NCBI RefSeq assembly: GCF_900113705.1
Contig: NZ_FOQI01000001.1
Coordinates: 620,001 to 684,000, forward strand
Length of the DNA stretch: 64,000 nt
Direction: 5' to 3'
Origin: Collimonas sp. OK307
Lineage (GTDB): Bacteria; Pseudomonadota; Gammaproteobacteria; Burkholderiales; Burkholderiaceae_D
Shown here: one piece after another, positions 26,383 through 36,370 of the stretch
Layout of the letters: each line of letters begins with the position of its first letter
How positions within the stretch are numbered: the stretch's first letter is position 1
Position numbers and translations under genes: made by a program
Notes under the pieces: model-generated
What the model was told of the DNA's origin: nothing
What the model saw: the letters and a program-made list of their open reading frames with translations, nothing else
Databases searched by the model: none

Positions 26383-27408
26383 TTATGGCGGCGTAGCCTC
26401 CATGGCGCTATCGTACTTGCCGAGATGCGCCAGGCCGTTCAACTGGCAACGGCGGAAGAAGGTTTTTTGTGCTTCGGCCACGTTCTGTTCCAGTCCCTTC
26501 CACGCCGTCAACACCGGCGCCTGCAGCGCCCGTCCGTATGAAAAACTCACCGGCCAGGGATGCGCGCCGAGCCGGTTCATGGCATTCAAATGGGCCGTTG
26601 CATCTTGTGCGCTTTGCCCGCCCGACAAAAAGACAATGCCAGGCACGGCAGCGGGCACATAACGTGTCAAGCAACGCATGGTAGCCTCGGCAACTTGCTG
26701 CACATCGGCTTGCTGCGGGCACTTCATGCCGGCGATGACCATGTTGGGCTTGAGCAGCATGCCCTCGAACGCGACGCGCTGCGCATCCAGTTCGGCGAAC
26801 ACAATTTCCAGCACCTGTGAAGTTACCGCCTCGCAGCGCTGGATGCCATGGGAACCGTCCATCAGCACTTCCGGCTCAACGATAGGCACAATGCCGACTT
26901 CCTGGCACAGCGCTGCGTAGCGCGCCAGCGCGTGGGCATTGGCCTGGATGGCAGACGCACTCGGGATGTCGCTTTCATAAATCTCGATCACGCCGCGCCA
27001 TTTGGCAAACCTGGCGCCCAGCTGTTGATACTCCTGAAGGCGTTCGCGCAAGCCGTCCAGTCCTTCGGTTATTTTTTCACCCACATGCAATGCCAGCGGC
27101 TTGGCGCCGCCATCTACCTTGATGCCGGGGATGATGCCGCGGCGCGTCAGCAGCTCGGCAAAAGGCGTTCCCTCCGCACTGCTCTGCCGTAACGTCTCAT
27201 CGTACAGAATGACGCCACCGATATAAGGCTCCACACCCTCGGTAGTGAACAGGATTTCGCGATAGCGACGGCGGTTCTCTTCCGTGCATTCAAGTTTGAT
27301 TGCATCGAACCGTTTCTTGATGGTCGGCCCGCTTTCGTCCGCGGCCAGGATACCCTTCTGTTGCGCAACGATGGCGCTAGCCACCGATTTTAGCTCGTCG
27401 ATATTCAT
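26383..27408 (-). CDS. class I fructose-bisphosphate aldolase
   Basis: The 341-residue protein is a eukaryote-type class I aldolase. It shows GILAADESGPTIKKRF (about 19-34), RREILFT-like region, GVILYDETL, the Glu pair in VPIVEPEVLMDG and the Schiff-base lysine in MLLKPNMV (about 227). It cleaves fructose 1,6-bisphosphate to triose phosphates without metal. It is tail-to-tail with PPi-PFK, 30 bp apart. The two enzymes catalyse consecutive glycolytic steps and may allow a reversible upper glycolysis. Confidence 0.94.
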   Translation of the reverse strand: MNIDELKSVASAIVAQQKGILAADESGPTIKKRFDAIKLECTEENRRRYREILFTTEGVEPYIGGVILYDETLRQSSAEGTPFAELLTRRGIIPGIKVDGGAKPLALHVGEKITEGLDGLRERLQEYQQLGARFAKWRGVIEIYESDIPSASAIQANAHALARYAALCQEVGIVPIVEPEVLMDGSHGIQRCEAVTSQVLEIVFAELDAQRVAFEGMLLKPNMVIAGMKCPQQADVQQVAEATMRCLTRYVPAAVPGIVFLSGGQSAQDATAHLNAMNRLGAHPWPVSFSYGRALQAPVLTAWKGLEQNVAEAQKTFFRRCQLNGLAHLGKYDSAMEATPP

Positions 27409-27638
27409 AGCTGGTTACTCCCGGTAGTTACTCCCAGTCTTGACTGCAGACTGCGAAAAGTACTTCAGAACATGCTGCCACGAATGCGGCGGCGAGGCAA
27501 CCGGCTGCGAAATCGGACAAGTTACAAAATGCATGCTTAGGTGCGCCACCGCACCGACCGATTACTGTTTTGAGGTTATGTTCAAAGCCAGGGTGTAGGC
27601 ATTTCCCTATAACTCAATATTTGACAAAGAGGTGTTCC

Positions 27639-27857
27639 ATGAAAACGAACCAAAAACTTTCAGTCGGTGCAATGACTCTGCTCATGGTGCTCGGTTTGAG
27701 CGCATGCGACGGCATGTCCCGCCGCGGCACGGACACGGCGATCGGCGCCGGTATAGGCGCCGTCGGCGGTGCAGTATTGACCAACGGTAGCGCACTTGGC
27801 ACCGTCGGCGGCGCTGCGGTTGGCGGTGTAATCGGTAATCAGGCAGGAAAGCGTTAA
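27639..27857 (+). CDS. small glycine-zipper lipoprotein (OsmB-like)
   Basis: The 72-residue protein has lipobox LSAC at about residue 23. Its glycine-zipper segment (IGAGIGAVGGAVLTNGSALGT then GGAAVGGVIGNQAGKR) is typical of OsmB/YMGG small outer-membrane lipoproteins induced under osmotic or envelope stress. ATG 27639 follows GAGG at 6-7 nt; the frame from 27570 is not supported. It is monocistronic. Confidence 0.85.
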   Translation: MKTNQKLSVGAMTLLMVLGLSACDGMSRRGTDTAIGAGIGAVGGAVLTNGSALGTVGGAAVGGVIGNQAGKR

Positions 27858-27867
27858 TTCGTTAATT

Positions 27868-27951
27868 GCGTGGCGGGGCCGATACGCTTGCTCCTGACAA
27901 AATTGTCGGCGTCTTGCTATAAAAATAGCAGGCCGCGGCCCGCTTCCACGC
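27868..27951. other. nested inverted repeats between convergent genes, possible terminator structure
   Basis: GCGTGGCGGGGCCG (27868-27881) and CGGCCCGCTTCCACGC (27936-27951) can pair with a small internal bulge. Between them GCTAT and ATAGC form a short hairpin. The structure lies between the OsmB-like gene and a convergent Crp/Fnr gene and could terminate both. Confidence 0.4.
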
Positions 27952-27970
27952 GTGTTTCAGTGATCGCTAA

Positions 27971-28660
27971 CTACAGCAACGCTGCATAAGCCTCCCGATC
28001 TACCGCATAACAACCGCATGCAGCAGCTTCCAGCCCTGGTCGGTCAAGCACCTTGAGTTGGCCGCGCCGATACTCTATCAGCCCGTCACGCTGCAAGGCG
28101 CTGGCGGCAGCTGTGATGCCTTCGCGGCGTACACCGAGCATGGCAGCCAGGAATTCATGGGTAACGTGAAAGTGGTCGGAATGCGCCCGATCCTGGCTCA
28201 TCAAGAGCCAGCGCGCCAGGCGCGGTCCGATCAAATGAAAACGCAGGCACGCCGCCGAGGTGATCATCTGCGCCATGCGTACATATAGATAATTGTGCAT
28301 GCCGCGTTGTAAAGCCGGGCTGCACGCTAGTTCGCTACGGAAGGCGCTGACACTTATGCGCCGCACAGTGCCTGGGTTTTGTACCAGCGCATGCACCGGC
28401 GCCATGGCCACCCCCAGCGCCATCTGCCCTCCCAACATGCCTTCCCGCCCCACCATGCCAACCTCCACACCGGGGCTGCCATCAATCAAAGCCAACAGCG
28501 AAATCGATGCTTCGATAGGAAAATAGACATGATGGATAGGCTTGCCTGGCTCGCACAATATTTCATCCGGCTCCAGATTAATCAATTCGCTGACGGCAAG
28601 CAGACGCAACCGCTCCCTACGCGGAAGCAGTTCGATTAAATGATTCTCGACGGTGCCCAA
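27971..28660 (-). CDS. Crp/Fnr-family regulator, copy 1
   Basis: The 229-residue protein has a cNMP-type beta-roll (PIHHVYFPIEASISLL, GREGMLGG) and a winged HTH (FLAAMLGVRREGITAAASALQRDGLIEYRRG). The arrangement matches the second Crp-like gene at 28861 closely: same FP at the roll, same LGVRREG(V/I)T in the recognition helix, same final CxCYAV segment. The pair is a likely tandem duplication. No Fnr-type N-terminal cysteines are present. Targets unknown. Confidence 0.9.
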   Translation of the reverse strand: MGTVENHLIELLPRRERLRLLAVSELINLEPDEILCEPGKPIHHVYFPIEASISLLALIDGSPGVEVGMVGREGMLGGQMALGVAMAPVHALVQNPGTVRRISVSAFRSELACSPALQRGMHNYLYVRMAQMITSAACLRFHLIGPRLARWLLMSQDRAHSDHFHVTHEFLAAMLGVRREGITAAASALQRDGLIEYRRGQLKVLDRPGLEAAACGCYAVDREAYAALL

Positions 28661-28860
28661 ACCAGTTCTCCGGTTAATGCCGGCCCACCACCTTAATTTG
28701 CGTGAGGCCGGGGCGAGATGAAGATCGCGTTATTGGCAAATACAATGTCGGGTAGTAACAGTAGTTTGCAGCCGGCATTCACGCCTGACTGTCTGTTAGC
28801 ACACATAGGGGAATTTAATTGCCGCGCCCGATGTAGAGCGGCCGGGCGGACGGTCTTGAT

Positions 28861-29580
28861 TCAGATTGCCAATTTATCAGGAAGCAGCCGGTCGCACTCC
28901 TTCTTGACCACTGCATAACATTCGCAGGTGCGTTGCTCTAGCCCTTCCCGGTCCAACACAGTGATGTGTCCGCGCACATAGCGTATCAGCCCTGCCGCCT
29001 GCAAACTTCCCGCAGCCTCGGTAACGCCTTCACGACGTACGCCGAGCATGTTGGCGATCAATTCCTGCGTCATCACCAGATCGTTGCCCTGCAATCGATC
29101 CAGGCTTAACAGCAACCAGCGGCATAGCTGCTGGTCCAGCGAATGGTGCCGGTTGCACACCGCCGTCTGCGACATCTGCGTGATCAAAGCCTGGGTGTAG
29201 CGCAACAGCAGGTGCAGCACCGGGCCGGCGCGGTTGAACTCCTCCTTCATTACCTGCGCCCGCAGCCGAAAACCCTGGCCGGCGCTTTGCACCACTGCGC
29301 GGCTAGGGGTGGATTCGCCACCCATGAACAGGGAAACGCCGACGATGCCCTCGTTACCCACCACGGCGATCTCGGCCGAGGCGCCGTCTTCCAGCAGATA
29401 CAGCAGCGAAACGATGGACGTTGTCGGGAAATAGACATAATTCAGCGTGCTACCCGATTCGTACAGTACCTGGCCGAGCGGCATTTCGACAGCTTCCAGC
29501 TGTGGTAGCCAACGCTGCCATTCAGCGTACGGAAGCGCGGCGAGCAAATGGTTTTTCCTGGGATCCGGAGGCTTCTCCAT
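28861..29580 (-). CDS. Crp/Fnr-family regulator, copy 2
   Basis: The 239-residue paralogue of the preceding gene has the beta-roll NYVYFPTTSIVSLLYLL and VGNEGIVGVSLFMGG, and the HTH IANMLGVRREGVTEAAGSLQAAGLIRYVRG. The near-identical recognition-helix residues suggest both bind similar sites. The different sensory halves suggest different inputs. The 200-bp gap between them gives each its own promoter. Confidence 0.9.
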   Translation of the reverse strand: MEKPPDPRKNHLLAALPYAEWQRWLPQLEAVEMPLGQVLYESGSTLNYVYFPTTSIVSLLYLLEDGASAEIAVVGNEGIVGVSLFMGGESTPSRAVVQSAGQGFRLRAQVMKEEFNRAGPVLHLLLRYTQALITQMSQTAVCNRHHSLDQQLCRWLLLSLDRLQGNDLVMTQELIANMLGVRREGVTEAAGSLQAAGLIRYVRGHITVLDREGLEQRTCECYAVVKKECDRLLPDKLAI

Positions 29581-29793
29581 GATGAAACTCCAAGGCTGGT
29601 TTGGCTATTGGAAGTAACGCTGACGACGCTGGAAACGTGTTTTGAGTATAAACCCGAAATACGCTCGCTTGTTCGATAGCGCACAGAGCAACAGCTCCTC
29701 CAACTTTAGATTTTATGCAAAAAGACAACATTCCATGTTAAATTGCCACTCTGCAACTTGCGACAATCAAAAATCTTCGAAGCGGGAAAATAT

Positions 29794-31437
29794 ATGCATG
29801 AAAACAAGACTATAAAAGGCAATCGCGGCCGCAGCCTCATGGCCGCAAGTGCGATAGCTACATGCGTATTTTTCTCGGGACTGATGATCGCCGCCGCTGC
29901 AACACCACCTGCTCCGGGCACAATTACGCCAGACGGCGGCCAATATCATGGCCAGCTCGCAGACGGCAAGATGCAGGGGCAGGGAAAAATAGAGTGGCCG
30001 AGCGGCGCCAGCTACGAAGGCAGTTTTGACAAAGGACTGTTTTCGGGAACAGGAAAGTACCGTTCAGAAACAGGCTACCTGTATGACGGCGAATTCAAGC
30101 AAGGAACGTACACCGGCAAAGGGGTAATAAAGTACCAGGACGGCCGCACATATGCGGGTGAATTCGCCAACGGACAATATCAAGGCAAAGGGCGATTCGA
30201 AGTAAAAGATGAAGAATTCTACGTGGGCGAATTCGACAAAGGAGAATTCACAGGGTATGGCATCTACCAGGTATACAAGGGTTCTCGCTACGTCGGCGCA
30301 TTCAAGAAATGGCGCCCACAAGGTGGTGGCCGCCTTACCGATGCAAACGGCAATGTCTATGAAGGCATTTTTGCCGATGGCAGGCTGACCGGGAAAGCAC
30401 ACTACGTCGGTAAGGACGGCAGCAGCTATACAGGCGAATTCAAAAACTGGAAATACCACGGACAAGGGACTTACCGGAACGCCAAAGGCGATCGTTATAC
30501 AGGAAATTTTGCCTACGGCATGTATGAGGGTGAAGGCGTTCTTACTTACGCGTCGCCACAAAAAGATGGCCGCACCGAGGACCGCGGCACCTGGAGCTAC
30601 GGCGTCCTGGACGACAAGAAAGCTGAAGCGCAAGCCAGGCTGAACATAGAAACCGCCTTATACAATCAGCGCACCCTGCTCGACAAGGCGTTGGCCGCAA
30701 TTGCGCCGCATGAACCGGGCAAGATCAATCTGTACCTGCTAGCTGTCGCCGGCGACGGTTCGCAAGAAGTATTTCACCGCGAGACAGATTTTGTCCGTAA
30801 ACAATTCGACCGTGATTTTGGCACCCAGGGACGTTCCGTAGTGCTAGTGAACAGCCGCAATACGGTCGCCCAGGCGCCGATGGCGACAGTGACCAGCATC
30901 CGCGAAAGCCTGAACGCCATCGCCAGCCGGATGGACAAAGAAAACGACATTCTGTTTCTGTTCCTGACCAGCCACGGATCGCGGGATCATGAATTGAGTC
31001 TGGCCCAGAATGGCATGGAGTTACGCAATCTTGAAGCAAAGGAGCTAGGGAAATTACTGTCCGATTCGGGCATACGCTGGAAGGTAGTTGTAGTCTCGGC
31101 CTGTTACGCGGGTGGTTTCATTCCACCGTTAAAAGACGAACACACCATGGTGATTGCCGCCGCACGCCAGGACAGGACCTCCTTCGGCTGTTCCGACGAC
31201 AATGACTTCACCTATTTCGGTAGAGCGTTTTTCCAAAAATCATTACCTGGCAGTGCGTCCTTTAGCGACGCTTTCGATAAGGCCAAGACCCTGGTCACGA
31301 CCTGGGAAAACGATGACATCAAGGCCGCCGGAAAATCCGGCGACGTGAATCATTCTGAACCGCAGATATATCACACTGCCCTGATTGATCAGTATTTGAA
31401 AAAATGGCGGGCGCAGGTAAGAACTACAACACCTTGA
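29794..31437 (+). CDS. secreted MORN-repeat protein with C-terminal C13 (caspase-like) peptidase domain
   Basis: The 547-residue protein has an N-terminal signal or anchor (about 14-36) and nine consecutive 23-residue MORN repeats (about 51-257, YxGxFxxGxxxGxGxxxY pattern). After a linker comes a clan CD C13-like peptidase domain (about 275-540). Catalytic His is in FLTSHGSRDH and Cys in VVVSACYAGGF, in the order and spacing of legumain/caspase folds. MORN repeats bind lipids or proteins; clan CD proteases cut after Asn/Asp. The domain pair suggests a membrane- or ligand-gated protease in the envelope. ATG 29794 is chosen because it starts the signal sequence. It ends exactly where an HxlR remnant begins. 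Confidence 0.88.
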   Translation: MHENKTIKGNRGRSLMAASAIATCVFFSGLMIAAAATPPAPGTITPDGGQYHGQLADGKMQGQGKIEWPSGASYEGSFDKGLFSGTGKYRSETGYLYDGEFKQGTYTGKGVIKYQDGRTYAGEFANGQYQGKGRFEVKDEEFYVGEFDKGEFTGYGIYQVYKGSRYVGAFKKWRPQGGGRLTDANGNVYEGIFADGRLTGKAHYVGKDGSSYTGEFKNWKYHGQGTYRNAKGDRYTGNFAYGMYEGEGVLTYASPQKDGRTEDRGTWSYGVLDDKKAEAQARLNIETALYNQRTLLDKALAAIAPHEPGKINLYLLAVAGDGSQEVFHRETDFVRKQFDRDFGTQGRSVVLVNSRNTVAQAPMATVTSIRESLNAIASRMDKENDILFLFLTSHGSRDHELSLAQNGMELRNLEAKELGKLLSDSGIRWKVVVVSACYAGGFIPPLKDEHTMVIAAARQDRTSFGCSDDNDFTYFGRAFFQKSLPGSASFSDAFDKAKTLVTTWENDDIKAAGKSGDVNHSEPQIYHTALIDQYLKKWRAQVRTTTP

Positions 31438-31666
31438 GAGGCTGATCGATGGCGTCAATCAGAAGATGCTCATCCAGCAACTCAAGCAATTGGAAATGGA
31501 TGGCATCGTCAAGCGCAAGGCGTACCCAGAGGTGCCCCCACGGGTTGAGTACACCCTCGGGGCGCTAGGCATAGCGCTCGGGCCTTCCATGGAGGCGCTT
31601 ATCGAATGGGCCGAAATGAGACGTCAGCTGCGTGGCGAAGTAACAGTGAATGATCCGTTTGCTTGA
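31421..31666 (+). pseudogene. truncated HxlR-family regulator (C-terminal half only)
   Basis: The frame reads RLIDGVNQKMLIQQLKQLEMDGIVKR..., the second half of an HxlR winged helix, through to a normal C-terminus with EYTLGALGIALGPSMEALIEWAE. The N-terminal third, with the conserved Cys and first helices, is missing. An in-frame stop precedes the fragment at 31418-31420, inside the end of the MORN-protease gene. An ATG at 31466 could give a 66-residue peptide without a complete DNA-binding domain. The neighbouring SDR and thioesterase genes are typical HxlR companions, so this is probably their former regulator, cut by acquisition of the MORN gene or a deletion. Confidence 0.75.
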
Positions 31667-31822
31667 GCGCGGCCCGCCACCGAGCTCAAGCAAACCTGTT
31701 CTATGCGCGCTTGGCCCAGACGGCTACATTGCTCCACTCTTCCGAGCTTTTGAGCTGCTCTGCCGCAAATATGAACGTCAGCCCGGAGCCAATAACTTGC
31801 AGTCAGCTAGTGCTACTTGTCG

Positions 31823-32365
31823 TCAAGCTACCGGCACGTCGAAGACAAAACAGGTTGTAGTCGCGTGGGCGTACAGCTTGCCTTTTTCGTCTTCGATACG
31901 GGCCTCTGCCGTGGCGATCTGTCGACCAACGTGGATAATCGTGCCGACCGCGCGTAGCGGGCCCGTCTTGTGTGACGCTGGTCGCACAATGTTTATGCTG
32001 AGTTCGGCCGTGGTGTAGGAACGCCCGGCCGGTAGCGTGGTTTGCACTGCACAGCCCAGCGCTGAGTCCAGGAGCGTGGCAAACCAGCCACCATGCACCG
32101 AGCCCAACGGGTTGTAGTGCTGTAGCAGCGGAATACCTTGAAACACGGCACGTCCGTCGCCCACCTCTAGCAACGTCATGTTCATGGTCTCGTTCATGGG
32201 TGGGTACGGCAACTCGCCGGACATTATGGCTTCGAGAATTTCGCGCCCGCTCTTACCTGCGAGTTGTTCCATTCGGGCGAGGCCAGGCTTGCCGCCGCCT
32301 GCAATCGAACGTTGCAGCGAAGCTACTTGCTGAACGCTCCAGTCAATAGTCGTCGTTACGGTCAT
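31823..32365 (-). CDS. PaaI-family hotdog thioesterase
   Basis: The 180-residue protein has a hotdog fold with the PaaI-type active-site block YNPLGSVHGGWFATLLDSALG (Asp-bearing helix), then TAELSINIVRP and GRQIATAEARIED. It would hydrolyse acyl- or aryl-CoA thioesters. ATG 32365 follows AGGAG. It lies 88 bp after the SDR gene, on the same strand as the RND pump genes, and is probably the last gene of that transcript. Why a thioesterase accompanies an efflux pump is not clear. Confidence 0.88.
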   Translation of the reverse strand: MTVTTTIDWSVQQVASLQRSIAGGGKPGLARMEQLAGKSGREILEAIMSGELPYPPMNETMNMTLLEVGDGRAVFQGIPLLQHYNPLGSVHGGWFATLLDSALGCAVQTTLPAGRSYTTAELSINIVRPASHKTGPLRAVGTIIHVGRQIATAEARIEDEKGKLYAHATTTCFVFDVPVA

Positions 32366-32453
32366 AGGGTTCTCCTGATAATTAGGTGCGCTAGGTTCGC
32401 GCAGAGCAAATTTCGTTGAGTTCGGGTCTTGACGTGAAAACAGCGAACCGATT

Positions 32454-33260
32454 TCAGGCGAGTCCAAATGTTTTCCTCAGGCTTGCATCGACGGGGCCGG
32501 CAGGCATGAAACGGCGCAGTTTGCTCAGAAGAGAGGCCTGGCCTTTGGGGGTACGCCGCATTTTCCATGCACCCAAAGCGGCATCGATAATCGTGGTTGC
32601 GACACCATCGGGTTCCGGTGCGGCTTTAACATTTTGTTCAATTGCGCGGAACACGCCGTCGCGCTCATCGTCATAGGCCGGGATTTTGGACGCCGCCTGG
32701 GGCGCGTTGATATCCAGACTGGTCTTGGTGTAGGAAGGCGCAACAAGCACCACGCGGACTCCGAACTTGCGCACCTCATGATCCAAAGTCTCGGACATCC
32801 CCTCAACGGCATGCTTGGATGCTGAATAGAGCCCCATGTATGGAGCCGGAAGGAAGCCCAGCACTGAGCTGATGTTGACGATTCTTCCCGAACGCTGCGC
32901 GCGCATGTGCGGCAGTACCGCTTGTGTTGTGCGCAAGATGCCAAAAACGTTGGTATCGAACAGCGACTGAGCCTCGGCAATCGACGTTTCTTCCGTCGAG
33001 CCGTGCAGGGTCACGCCTGCACTATTGACAAGTACATCGATGCGCCCGGCCTGAGCGATGATGGTCTGGATTCCACGCTGAACTGAAGCGTCGTCGCGGA
33101 CATCCATCTCGACCAGCACAACACCAGATATTGACTGTGTTTTTGTAGCATTGCGTACGGTGCCGAATACTCGACAACCACGCTTGGCAAATTTCACCGC
33201 GGCGGCACGCCCGATGCCTGATGACACACCGGTAATAACGACGACTTTAGAATTCGACAT
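32454..33260 (-). CDS. SDR-family oxidoreductase
   Basis: The 268-residue classical SDR has TGVSSGIG (about 10-17), NSAG, NISSVLG and YSASK (about 150). The C-terminal part resembles SDRs annotated as oxidoreductases linked to HxlR or TetR regulators. ATG 33260 follows AAAGGA. It starts 41 bp after the RND permease stop and is probably co-transcribed with it. The substrate may be a reactive carbonyl that the pump locus responds to; that is inference. Confidence 0.88.
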   Translation of the reverse strand: MSNSKVVVITGVSSGIGRAAAVKFAKRGCRVFGTVRNATKTQSISGVVLVEMDVRDDASVQRGIQTIIAQAGRIDVLVNSAGVTLHGSTEETSIAEAQSLFDTNVFGILRTTQAVLPHMRAQRSGRIVNISSVLGFLPAPYMGLYSASKHAVEGMSETLDHEVRKFGVRVVLVAPSYTKTSLDINAPQAASKIPAYDDERDGVFRAIEQNVKAAPEPDGVATTIIDAALGAWKMRRTPKGQASLLSKLRRFMPAGPVDASLRKTFGLA

Positions 33261-33301
33261 GACAGTTCCTTTGGTATGGGTGAATTGGGATGAGCGGCAG
33301 A

Positions 33302-36300
33302 TCAACTTTGCGATGGGGCTGGCCTGATCTTGAACCAGATGGAATACATCGCCGGCAAGAACACGAGGGTCAGGATCGTCCCTGCAAATGTGCCGCCGAT
33401 CAGTGTGTAAGCGAGCGTGCCCCAGAACACCGAATGGGTAAGCGGGATGAAGGCCAGGATCGCCGCCAATGCGGTCAAGACCACCGGTCGGGAGCGCTGC
33501 ACGGTTGCCTCGACAACCGCGTGGAATGGGCTCAATCCCGCCTGTTCGTTGTGGCGGATTTGCCCGATCAGAATCAGTGTGTTGCGCATCAGGATACCCG
33601 ACAGTGCAATCAGGCCGACCAGCGCATTGATGCCAAATGGCTGCTGGAACAGAATCAACGTTGGCACCACACCGATCAGCCCAAGCGGGCTGGTCAGGAA
33701 GACCATGACCATCGCGGAGATCGAGCGCACCTGAAAAATGATCATGAGCAGGGTTATCGCCAGCATGATTGGAAAGAGAGGCAACATTGCTTTTGTCGCT
33801 TTGCCCGATTCTTCGATGGACCCTGCCTCCTCGATGCGGTATCCGTCAGGCAGTTTGTCCATGATGGGCTGGAGCTTCTGGGTGATGGCTGCCGACACGT
33901 CCGGCGGCTGTAAGCCATCGGCGATGTCGCCCCGGACGGTGATCGTCGGCATCCGGTCGCGACGGCGCATGATTGGTTCTTCCATGCGCACGTCGACCTT
34001 ACCCACCTGCGACAGGGGGATACGTTGCCCATTGGCGCCAGCCAGCGTGAAGTCCGCGATCTTGGCCGGGTCGAGCCGGCTGTCGCCAGCCGAACGGGCC
34101 GTGACTTGCACCGTGCGAATGTCTTCACGGACGGCGGTGACAGGCACACCGCTTAGCAAGAATTGCAGTTGCTGCGCCACGGCGCTGGAGGTCAGCCCGA
34201 CGGCCTGCAATCGGTCTTGCTGCAAGGTGAAGTGCAGCATAGGCGTGCGCGTGCCCCAGTCGGTGTTGACCGTACGCATCATCGGACTGGCATCCATGAC
34301 CCGCTGCACTTCAGTCGCGATACTGCGTAGCTTGTCCTGGTCCGGTCCTGTGACCCGGTAGGCGACCGGGAACGGCGAATAGGGACCAAACACCAGTTGG
34401 GTGACGCGCACGCGCGCCTCAGAAGCGAGGCCGTCGGCGATTGCCTTGCGTAACCGGTTTTTCAATACCTCGCGCTCATCCTGGTTGTCTGTGCGGATCA
34501 CGATCTTGGCAAACGACGGATCAGGCAATTCTGGTCCCATTGCCAGGTAGAAGCGTGGCGCGCCTTGACCAACATAGGCCGTGACGATCTTCGCTTCCGG
34601 CTGTTTAGCCAACCATGCTTCCACCTTCTCTGTGGCGGCGCTGGTCTGGCCGATCGAAGTGCCATAGGGCATCTGCACCTCGACCAGCACTTCGGGGCGG
34701 TCGGAGATCGGGAAGAATTGCTTCTTGACCACCGCCATTCCGAGCACGGCTACAACAAAAAGACCCACTACAGTACCGGCGACCAGCCACTTGCGTGCGA
34801 TAACGCGCTCCAACACTTGGCGGAAGCGGTTATAGCGTGGTGTATCGTAGAGTGCGTCGTGGCCGCCTTCGACTTTTTTGAGATCGGGTAGCAGCTTGAC
34901 ACCAAGGTAAGGTGTAAATACCACGGCGACCACCCAAGACGCGATCAGTGCGATGCCGACAATCCAGAACATATTGCTGGTGTATTCACCGGCGGTGGAG
35001 CGGGCGAAGCCATTGGGCATGAAGCCGACGGCCGTCACCAGCGTGCCCGAGAGCATTGGCGCGGCAGTGTGGCTCCACGCATAGGCAGACGCGGCAATAC
35101 GGTCGTAGCCTTCCTCCATCTTTACCACCATCATTTCGATGGCGATGATGGCGTCGTCCACAAGCAGGCCCAGGCCCAGGATCAGCGAGCCCAGCGTGAT
35201 GCGGTCGAAGTTCTTTCCGGTCGCGGCCATCACGATGAAGACTGCCGCCAGCGTCAGCGGCACAGCCGCAGCAACGACGATACCCACACGCCAACCCATA
35301 CTCACGAAACACACCAGCATGACCACCAGCAGCGCGACAAAGAACTTGACCATGAACTCATCGACCGCCGAGCTGATATTGACGGCTTGGTCTGTGACCT
35401 TGGTCAGGCCCATACCCTGCGGCATATCGGCGTTGATCGCACCAACCTCCTTATCCAGCGCCTTGCCCAGATCGAGCCCGTTCCAACCGTCGCGCATGAC
35501 GATGCCGAGCAGCAGTGCAGGTTCGCCGCCGTTGCGGATCATGAAAGTCGCCGGATCCTCATAGCCACGCTTGATCGTGGCGATGTCCGACAGTTTCAAT
35601 GTGCGACCTTGCGCCACGACCGGCGTATCGCGGATCTTTTGCAATTGATCGAAAGCGCCGTCCAGGCGAATAAACACCTGCGGTCCCTTGGTTTCCACGG
35701 AGCCAGCCGGTGTTAGCACGTTCTGACTATTGAGTGCGGCGAATACTTCCTGTGGGCTGACGCCCAGCGTTGCCAGGCGCTCATGCGAAAACTCGACATA
35801 AATGCGCTCAGGCTGCTCGCCAACGATGTTGACCTTCTTTACACCGGGCACGTGCAGCAGGCGCTGGCGCAACGTCTCCGCATCGCGTACAAGCAGGCGC
35901 TGTGGTTCGCCCTTGGCCTTGAGTGCGAATAGGGCAAAGGTGACGTCCGCGTATTCGTCGTTGACCATCGGTCCGATCACGCCAGGGGGAAGGTTGTTTA
36001 CCTCATCGCTGACTTTCTTTCGGGCTTGGTAAAACTCTCCCTGGACCTCCGAAGGTGGCGTACTGTCGAGCAAGGTCAAGGTGGTGAAGGCTAAACCAGG
36101 TCTTGTGTAGGTCTCGGTACGTTCATACCAGCGCAGCTCCTGCATGCGCTTTTCGATTTTCTCGGCGACCTGGTCCTGCATTTCCTGTGCGGTGGCGCCT
36201 GGCCAGGCAGTAACGATGGTCATCACTTTGACCGTGAACGCGGGGTCTTCCGCCCGGCCAAGTTTGAAGAAGGAGATGAACCCGGCCAGCGAGATCAGGC

Positions 36301-36370
36301 AGATCAGAAACAGGGTGACGGAGCGCTCGCGCACGGCGAGCGCCGACAGGTTGAAGCGACCTTCGCTCAT
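33302..36370 (-). CDS. RND efflux permease (AcrB/MexF-like, HAE1 group)
   Basis: The 1022-residue inner-membrane pump has twelve helices, two large periplasmic loops, the proton-relay Asp pair in [16 protein letters not shown] (about 400-415) and internal duplication. It begins near [22 protein letters not shown], the start typical of the divergent RND branch with long FT-rich porter domains. It exports hydrophobic or amphiphilic compounds by proton antiport with the adaptor and the NodT-type channel. Its start overlaps the adaptor stop (ATGA at 36367-36370). Confidence 0.95.
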   Translation of the reverse strand: MSEGRFNLSALAVRERSVTLFLICLISLAGFISFFKLGRAEDPAFTVKVMTIVTAWPGATAQEMQDQVAEKIEKRMQELRWYERTETYTRPGLAFTTLTLLDSTPPSEVQGEFYQARKKVSDEVNNLPPGVIGPMVNDEYADVTFALFALKAKGEPQRLLVRDAETLRQRLLHVPGVKKVNIVGEQPERIYVEFSHERLATLGVSPQEVFAALNSQNVLTPAGSVETKGPQVFIRLDGAFDQLQKIRDTPVVAQGRTLKLSDIATIKRGYEDPATFMIRNGGEPALLLGIVMRDGWNGLDLGKALDKEVGAINADMPQGMGLTKVTDQAVNISSAVDEFMVKFFVALLVVMLVCFVSMGWRVGIVVAAAVPLTLAAVFIVMAATGKNFDRITLGSLILGLGLLVDDAIIAIEMMVVKMEEGYDRIAASAYAWSHTAAPMLSGTLVTAVGFMPNGFARSTAGEYTSNMFWIVGIALIASWVVAVVFTPYLGVKLLPDLKKVEGGHDALYDTPRYNRFRQVLERVIARKWLVAGTVVGLFVVAVLGMAVVKKQFFPISDRPEVLVEVQMPYGTSIGQTSAATEKVEAWLAKQPEAKIVTAYVGQGAPRFYLAMGPELPDPSFAKIVIRTDNQDEREVLKNRLRKAIADGLASEARVRVTQLVFGPYSPFPVAYRVTGPDQDKLRSIATEVQRVMDASPMMRTVNTDWGTRTPMLHFTLQQDRLQAVGLTSSAVAQQLQFLLSGVPVTAVREDIRTVQVTARSAGDSRLDPAKIADFTLAGANGQRIPLSQVGKVDVRMEEPIMRRRDRMPTITVRGDIADGLQPPDVSAAITQKLQPIMDKLPDGYRIEEAGSIEESGKATKAMLPLFPIMLAITLLMIIFQVRSISAMVMVFLTSPLGLIGVVPTLILFQQPFGINALVGLIALSGILMRNTLILIGQIRHNEQAGLSPFHAVVEATVQRSRPVVLTALAAILAFIPLTHSVFWGTLAYTLIGGTFAGTILTLVFLPAMYSIWFKIRPAPSQS

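Noticed and set aside
29944-30570. approximate 69-bp DNA periodicity
   Set aside because: It encodes the nine 23-residue MORN repeats and is explained by protein structure.
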